Positions 6,216-10,118 of a stretch of DNA of 10,118 nucleotides are shown one piece after another. The position numbers and the translations under genes were made by a program. Below the pieces are notes generated by a model. That model was not told the DNA's origin and did not search any database. It saw only the letters and a program-made list of their open reading frames with translations. The DNA is from an uncultured Clostridia bacterium (GTDB taxonomy: Bacteria > Bacillota_A > Clostridia > Christensenellales > Aristaeellaceae). Numbering within the stretch: the stretch's first letter is position 1; every line of letters begins with the position of its first letter. Location: positions 1 to 10,118 of the forward strand of contig CAMVDI010000055.1 in NCBI GenBank assembly GCA_947166205.1, given 5' to 3'.

Positions 6216-8103
6216 CGGTTCCCTCGATCTCAATGGGCTGGCCCATGACGTTGTCCAGATAGACCAGGCATGTGTAGCTCCGTCCGTCCGGCAGCTCCAG
6301 GGGCACGGTTTCCTTCCGGTCCGGCTTCGGCGAGCAGGTATAGGATTTGATCACCCAGTCCACGGAGGAACCGGGGGCCCTGGCCGTAATCCGGATGGAA
6401 GTGTCCTGGCTGCCCTCCGGCAGCGTGATTTCCAGCTGAACCCGGTGAACCGCCTCTTCGCAGCGGAACAGGGTCAGCGAGATCTTCTGGTCCAGCGTCA
6501 CGTGGGCGTCGGACTGGGGGCTCTGGGCGGCGACCAGACCGTGCAGGCCCCTGTCCTCCGTGTCAGCGTAGTTCAGCACGGGGTCAAAGGTCAGCTGGCT
6601 GTCCATGACGTATCTTTCCGCCTCCGGCAGCGTCATCCGGTACAGGTCCGGCACGATGGCATCCCCGCGGCTGACGGACAGGGTGATCAGGGTGGTCGCG
6701 TCCACCGGCTCTCCCGGCTGGGGAGAGGTGGAGACCACCGTGTCGATCGCCTGATCCCGGGAGTTGACCTGCGCCTGAATGACGTTCTCCAGCCCCAGGC
6801 TCTTCAGCAGGGTCATCGCGTCGGACAGGGAGGAGCCCGCCAGCGAGGGCATTTCCTGCTTCAGCTGGCCGGCGGAGATCAGCAGGGAGATGGGTTCCCT
6901 GCTCCGCTGAACGGTCTCGCCCGCGCGGGGAACCTGGTTAATCACAACCCCCTCCGCGTACTGGGTGGAGGAGGTTTCCCGCTCCACCACCGTCAGCCCC
7001 AGATCGGTCAGCCGCTTGACGGCGGCGTCCCGGTCCATGCCTTCCACATAGGGAACGGATACCGTGGAAGAGTACCGGTTCAGCAGCCCCTGAATGCCGA
7101 AGAACAGGCCGAAGCCCGCGGCCAGGGCCGTGAGAACGCTCAGCGCCACGCGCAGCCCCCGGCGGTTCCGGATTCTGCTTTTTCTGTGTCTTCCGGTCTG
7201 GACCGGCGCCTTCTCGTCCCGAAGATAGGGCTTGGGCTGACGGACCTCGACGTTCGGATCGATGGGAACCGTCCGCGGCTCCGGCCTTTCCTCCAGCGCG
7301 GCGCGCAGATCCGCCGCCATTTCCCGGGCGGAATGGTACCGGAGGGCCGGGTTCTTCTCCATGGCCCGCATGCATACGGCCACCACGGAGGGCGGAACGT
7401 CCGGCGAGAAGGTCTGGATGGGGATGGGCTGGGCGTGCAGGTGCTGCATGGCCACCGCCACCGGATTCTCCCCGTCGAAGGGAACCCGGCCCGTCAGCAT
7501 CTCATAGAGCACCACGCCGGTGGAATACAGGTCGCTGGCCGCCGTGGCCGGCTCGCCCCGCGCCTGCTCCGGGGAGAAATAGTGCACGGACCCCATGACC
7601 ATGTCGCCCTTGCTCAGGGTCGCAGAGTCGGCGATCCGGGCGATGCCGAAGTCCGCCACCTTGATGTGCCCGTCCGCGTGCACCAGAATATTCTGCGGTT
7701 TGATGTCCCTGTGCACGATGCCGTTCCGGTGAGCGTGCTCCAGGGCGCTGAGGATCCGGATCGTGATCTGGCAGGCCAGGGGCGAGCTGATGCGCCCCCG
7801 CTCCTGAATCACCGTCTTCAGGGTCTTGCCCTGCACATATTCCATGACCAGGTAGCGGTTTTCCCCTTCCATGCCCACGTCCAGCAGGTTCACGATATTG
7901 TAGTGGGTCATCTTCCGGGCCGCTTCCGCTTCCCGCTGAAACCTGGATACGAATTCCGCGTCCTCGTTGAATTCGGGCCGGAGCACCTTGACGGCCACGT
8001 TGTGCCCCGTCCGAAGATCCAGAGCCTTGTAGACGATGGCCATGCCGCCCATGCCGATCTGCTCCGTCAGCCGGTACCGCGATTCGAGGATCTTTCCGAT
8101 CAT
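6205..8103 (-). CDS. prkC: PASTA-domain Ser/Thr protein kinase (PrkC/Stk1/PknB type)
   Basis: This is a 632-residue transmembrane Hanks-type kinase of the kind that senses muropeptides or lipid II and controls cell-wall growth, division and germination in Bacillota. The cytoplasmic kinase domain (about 10-270) has the glycine loop GMGGMA (17-22), catalytic Lys K39 and alpha-C Glu E58. It also has HRDIKPQN (131-138), DFG (151-153) and an activation loop with several Ser/Thr ending at SPEQARG (177-183). A basic juxtamembrane linker (about 272-316) precedes one membrane helix (about 317-337). Three extracellular PASTA domains follow at about 348-412, 416-480 and 482-547. A C-terminal beta-rich segment (about 553-632) resembles the Ig-like end domain of B. 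subtilis PrkC and S. aureus Stk1. All catalytic residues are present. The ATG at 8103 overlaps the phosphatase stop (ATGA) and has GGGGAGG 7 bases upstream, so kinase and phosphatase are translationally coupled. Confidence 0.97.
   Translation of the reverse strand: MIGKILESRYRLTEQIGMGGMAIVYKALDLRTGHNVAVKVLRPEFNEDAEFVSRFQREAEAARKMTHYNIVNLLDVGMEGENRYLVMEYVQGKTLKTVIQERGRISSPLACQITIRILSALEHAHRNGIVHRDIKPQNILVHADGHIKVADFGIARIADSATLSKGDMVMGSVHYFSPEQARGEPATAASDLYSTGVVLYEMLTGRVPFDGENPVAVAMQHLHAQPIPIQTFSPDVPPSVVAVCMRAMEKNPALRYHSAREMAADLRAALEERPEPRTVPIDPNVEVRQPKPYLRDEKAPVQTGRHRKSRIRNRRGLRVALSVLTALAAGFGLFFGIQGLLNRYSSTVSVPYVEGMDRDAAVKRLTDLGLTVVERETSSTQYAEGVVINQVPRAGETVQRSREPISLLISAGQLKQEMPSLAGSSLSDAMTLLKSLGLENVIQAQVNSRDQAIDTVVSTSPQPGEPVDATTLITLSVSRGDAIVPDLYRMTLPEAERYVMDSQLTFDPVLNYADTEDRGLHGLVAAQSPQSDAHVTLDQKISLTLFRCEEAVHRVQLEITLPEGSQDTSIRITARAPGSSVDWVIKSYTCSPKPDRKETVPLELPDGRSYTCLVYLDNVMGQPIEIEGTDGV
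6221..6225 (-). promoter_or_regulatory. Ribosome binding site deciding the rsgA start
   Basis: GAGGG on the minus strand lies 5 bases before the ATG at 6215, inside the kinase 3' end. It favours that ATG over the in-frame TTG at 6233. Confidence 0.6.
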
Positions 8104-8954
8104 CCGGCCACCTCCCCGTCCTTCGGCGACTCATCCAGGGCCAGCACCAGCGTGATATTGTCCCTTCCTCCCCGGTCCAGCGCTTCCCGCATCATCTGGT
8201 CCGCCGCCTCGTCCAGGTCTTCCCCGGCCATGAGCTCCCGCAGCTCCTCCTTGCTCAGCAGCCCGTGCAGGCCGTCCGAGCAGATCAGCCAGCGGTCCCC
8301 CGGCTGCCTTTCCAGGGCCAGCAGATCGGTCTGGATCGAAGGCTCCGTGCCCACCGCCCGGGTGATATAGTTCCGCATCGGGTGCGTGGCGGCCTGTTCC
8401 TCGGTGAGGATTCCCCTGCGGACCATATCCGCCACCATGGAGTGGTCCCGGGTCACCTGCCGGAGAACCCCCTCCCGCAGCAGATAGATCCGGCTGTCCC
8501 CCACATGGGCGATCAGCATTTTTTCCTCGGAAGCCCACATGACGCTCAGCGTGGTGCCCATCCCGGAGAGGTTCTCCTCTTCCTCCTGCCGGTTCCACAG
8601 GGCCAGGTTGACCTCCTCGACGGCGGCCTCCAGCGTCTCCCGGGAAGGCGTTTTCCCTTCCAGGGCCTTCAGCATGCCGTCCCGGGCGCCCGCGGAGGCG
8701 GTTTCCCCGCCCCGGTGTCCGCCCATTCCGTCCGCCACGCCCAGGATGCCTCCGCCCAGAATCACAGCGTCCTGATTGTTCTTCCGGACCAGGCCCACAT
8801 CCGTCCTGGAGACGATCTTCAGGAAGAGGTTCTTCTCCTCCTCCGGAGCCTTTTCCGCGCTGTCCGGCGTCTTCTCCGGGGCGGTCTCCGGCTTTTCGCT
8901 CTCCAGGCCCAGCATTCTCCGGGCTGCCAGGCTGCTGATCTTAAACTTGTGCAT
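8100..8954 (-). CDS. prpC: PP2C-family Ser/Thr protein phosphatase (PrpC/Stp1 type)
   Basis: This is a 284-residue metal-dependent PPM/PP2C phosphatase, the expected antagonist of the adjacent PASTA kinase. Conserved motifs are RKNNQDA (58-63 region, metal Asp D62), GVADGMGGH (72-80, D75), GMGTTL (131-136), HVGDSRIY (150-157), RDHSMV (169-174), ICSDGL (224-229, D227) and GGRDNITLV (262-270, D265), so it appears catalytically complete. Typical PrpC proteins begin just before the SRTDVGLVRKNNQD region. Here about 45 extra N-terminal residues precede it, with a basic start and a Glu/Pro/Ala/Lys-rich linker at about 18-41. The ATG at 8954 is kept because the next in-frame ATG (residue 14) has its purine run directly against the codon, and GGGGA lies about 7 bases before the first ATG. 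It starts 2 bases after rlmN and overlaps the kinase start by 4. The location is presumably cytosolic. Confidence 0.95.
   Translation of the reverse strand: MHKFKISSLAARRMLGLESEKPETAPEKTPDSAEKAPEEEKNLFLKIVSRTDVGLVRKNNQDAVILGGGILGVADGMGGHRGGETASAGARDGMLKALEGKTPSRETLEAAVEEVNLALWNRQEEEENLSGMGTTLSVMWASEEKMLIAHVGDSRIYLLREGVLRQVTRDHSMVADMVRRGILTEEQAATHPMRNYITRAVGTEPSIQTDLLALERQPGDRWLICSDGLHGLLSKEELRELMAGEDLDEAADQMMREALDRGGRDNITLVLALDESPKDGEVAG
8111..8117 (-). promoter_or_regulatory. Ribosome binding site for the PASTA kinase
   Basis: GGGGAGG on the minus strand lies 7 bases before the kinase ATG at 8103, within the last codons of the phosphatase gene. Together with the ATGA overlap it indicates coupled translation of phosphatase and kinase. 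Confidence 0.7.
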
Positions 8955-8956
8955 GC

Positions 8957-10042
8957 TTATTCCCCAGTCCTGTTTCTCTCTTTTTCCCGGGCCGTCATCC
9001 TGCGGAGCTGCCCGCAGGCGCCCTCGATATCATCGCCCATCTCCCGCCGCCGGGTGGCGGAGATATGTTCCTCCTCCAGGGTCTTCAGGAAGCGTCTCAC
9101 CGTCTTCTCCGTCACGCCCTTCAGGTCCCGCTCCGGAACGTCGTTCAGGGGGATCAGGTTCACATGGCACTGCATGCCCCGCAGCCGGGAGGCCAGCTCC
9201 CGGGCGTGCTCCTCGCCGCTGTTGATCCCCTCGGTCAGGGCGTATTCAAAGATCACCCGGCGCCCGGTGGCCCGGATGTATTCCCGGCAGGCCTCCAGGA
9301 TCCCGTCCATGGCGTACCGGTTCGCGATGGGCATCAGCTTCCGCCGGATCTCATCGTTCGGCGCGTGGAGGGATACGCAAAGGGTGACCGGCAGCTTCTC
9401 CGCCGCCAGCCGCTTCATTTCGGGCACCAGCCCGCAGGTGCTCAGGCTCACGTTCCGCAGGCTGATCCGGATGCCCTCCGGCTCCCGCAGCAGCCGCAGA
9501 AAGCGCAGAACCTGGTCGTAGTTGTCCAGCGGTTCGCCGCTGCCCATGAGCACCACGTGGCTCACCCGCGGCGCCTCCGTCTCCGGAATCTCCCCGGCGG
9601 TCTTCTCCCGCAGGTACCGGTTGGCCGCCAGCACCTCGCCCAGCATCTCCCCCGCCGTCAGGTTCCGCACGCAGCCTTCCAGCGTGGAGGCGCAGAACCG
9701 GCATCCCATCCGGCACCCCACCTGGGTGGATATGCAGAGGCTGTACCCGTAGTGGTATTTCATGAGCACGCCTTCCACGCAGTTGCCGTCTTCCAGGCCG
9801 AACAGGAACTTCACCGTCCCGTCCAGCCCGCTGACCCGCTCCAGCAGGATCTTCGCCGGCCGGGCGACGGCGGTTTCCCCCAGGGAGGCCCGCAGCCCGG
9901 CGGGCAGGTCGCTCATTTCGTCAAAATCCCGGCCCCGGTGGATCCATCGGAAAATCTGTTTTCCCCGGAAGGCAGGCATCCCCGCCTCCCGGGCCCATTC
10001 CGTCATCTCCTCCGGGGTCAGGCCCGTCAGTTCCGTCTTCAT
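8957..10042 (-). CDS. rlmN: Dual-specificity 23S rRNA A2503 / tRNA A37 C2-methyltransferase RlmN
   Basis: RlmN is a radical SAM enzyme that makes 2-methyladenosine at A2503 of 23S rRNA and at A37 of some tRNAs. The 361-residue protein has normal length. The radical SAM cluster motif is CRMGCRFC, with C110, C114 and C117 binding the 4Fe-4S centre. C103 sits seven residues before the cluster, like E. coli C118. C343 (GACGQL) corresponds to the methyl-carrying Cys355. GSGEPLDNYD (167-176) is the SAM-binding GxGEP region, and SLHAPND (224-230) with LMPIANRY (236-243) is also conserved. The EGCVRNLTAGE segment (122-132) distinguishes it from other radical SAM proteins; I see no specific Cfr resistance features. 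The ATG at 10042 overlaps the rsmB stop as ATGA and follows a GGAAAGAGA sequence. An in-frame GTG at 10069 would add nine non-family residues and is less likely. Confidence 0.97.
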   Translation of the reverse strand: MKTELTGLTPEEMTEWAREAGMPAFRGKQIFRWIHRGRDFDEMSDLPAGLRASLGETAVARPAKILLERVSGLDGTVKFLFGLEDGNCVEGVLMKYHYGYSLCISTQVGCRMGCRFCASTLEGCVRNLTAGEMLGEVLAANRYLREKTAGEIPETEAPRVSHVVLMGSGEPLDNYDQVLRFLRLLREPEGIRISLRNVSLSTCGLVPEMKRLAAEKLPVTLCVSLHAPNDEIRRKLMPIANRYAMDGILEACREYIRATGRRVIFEYALTEGINSGEEHARELASRLRGMQCHVNLIPLNDVPERDLKGVTEKTVRRFLKTLEEEHISATRRREMGDDIEGACGQLRRMTAREKERNRTGE

Positions 10043-10118
10043 CCGTTCTCTTTCCGCCGCATTCTGCACAGGTAGAATCCCTCCACGCCGTCCCTGTGGG
10101 GCAGCAGCTGGAGTCCCA
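10039..10118 (-). CDS. rsmB: 16S rRNA (cytosine-C5)-methyltransferase RsmB, C-terminal end only
   Basis: Only the last 25 residues are in the window; the rest lies upstream beyond the right edge. Read on the minus strand with the first full codon at 10116, the peptide is GLQLLPHRDGVEGFYLCRMR followed by RKENG and a TGA at 10041-10039. The order 'LLPH..gvEGFY.crmrK' is the characteristic C-terminus of the RsmB/Sun (NOL1/NOP2/sun) family, which forms m5C967 in 16S rRNA. In Bacillus the equivalent gene (yloM) directly precedes rlmN (yloN), as here. The stop overlaps the rlmN start codon. The call rests on this short tail plus conserved gene order; another m5C methyltransferase of the same family is possible. 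Confidence 0.85.
   Translation of the reverse strand, partial: GLQLLPHRDGVEGFYLCRMRRKENG

Noticed and set aside
5328..6233. RsgA starting from a TTG at 6233
   Set aside because: The ATG at 6215 has a GAGGG site at good spacing, and the first six extra residues are not part of the family.
6445..8370. A 641-codon plus-strand open frame antisense to the kinase and phosphatase genes
   Set aside because: It lies opposite genes with complete, conserved motifs. The translation is rich in His, Arg, Gly and Gln, typical of GC-rich antisense shadows, with no recognisable domain.
8957..10069. RlmN starting from a GTG at 10069
   Set aside because: The ATG at 10042 overlaps the rsmB stop in the usual ATGA manner and matches the family N-terminus.
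1..10118. A hidden novel system, mobile element, CRISPR array or RNA gene
   Set aside because: Nearly every base is accounted for by conserved housekeeping genes; I saw no transposase, integrase, direct-repeat array, tRNA-like fold or composition break.

Overview
The window is a dense, fully co-directional run of housekeeping genes on the minus strand. It holds eight complete protein genes and a partial gene at each end. The DNA is GC-rich, with mostly G/C third codon positions and CGG/CTG-heavy codon use. The gene set and order (rsmB, rlmN, PP2C phosphatase, PASTA kinase, rsgA, rpe) match the yloM-N-O-P-Q-rpe cluster of Bacillota. With the GC content and the protein features, this points to a high-GC member of the Clostridia, possibly an uncultured gut or rumen lineage. 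That placement is inference from gene content and protein style, not from a marker search.

In transcription order (right to left) the layout is as follows. 10118-10039 is the C-terminal end of RsmB (16S rRNA m5C methyltransferase). 10042-8957 is RlmN (23S rRNA/tRNA m2A methyltransferase). 8954-8100 is a PP2C Ser/Thr phosphatase, and 8103-6205 is a PrkC/Stk1-type membrane kinase with three PASTA domains. 6215-5328 is the ribosome-assembly GTPase RsgA. 5335-4691 is ribulose-phosphate 3-epimerase. 4694-3354 is the tRNA-modification GTPase MnmE. 3333-2200 is an iron-type alcohol dehydrogenase that resembles phosphonoacetaldehyde reductases. 2180-1317 is a RadC-family JAMM protein. 1311-685 is a membrane-anchored YdcF/SanA-like DUF218 protein. 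615-1 is RsmG (16S rRNA m7G527 methyltransferase), cut by the window edge before its C-terminus.

The genes are packed as one probable transcription unit. Five junctions overlap by 4 to 11 bases, three of them through ATGA stop/start overlaps, and the other gaps are 2, 20, 19, 5 and 69 bases. I see no convincing promoter or intrinsic terminator inside the window. The only intergenic stretch of any size is 616-684, which holds two abutting perfect palindromes. No stretch over 300 bases lacks a gene.

Functionally the unit combines rRNA and tRNA modification (RsmB, RlmN, MnmE, RsmG), 30S maturation (RsgA), and a cell-wall-sensing kinase/phosphatase pair. It also carries a pentose-phosphate enzyme and three accessory genes (dehydrogenase, radC, DUF218). 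I found no mobile elements, CRISPR arrays, RNA genes or clear sign of a novel system. The points most worth a second look are the orphan dehydrogenase with a changed metal ligand and the fusion of two normally separate conserved clusters without mnmG or thiN.
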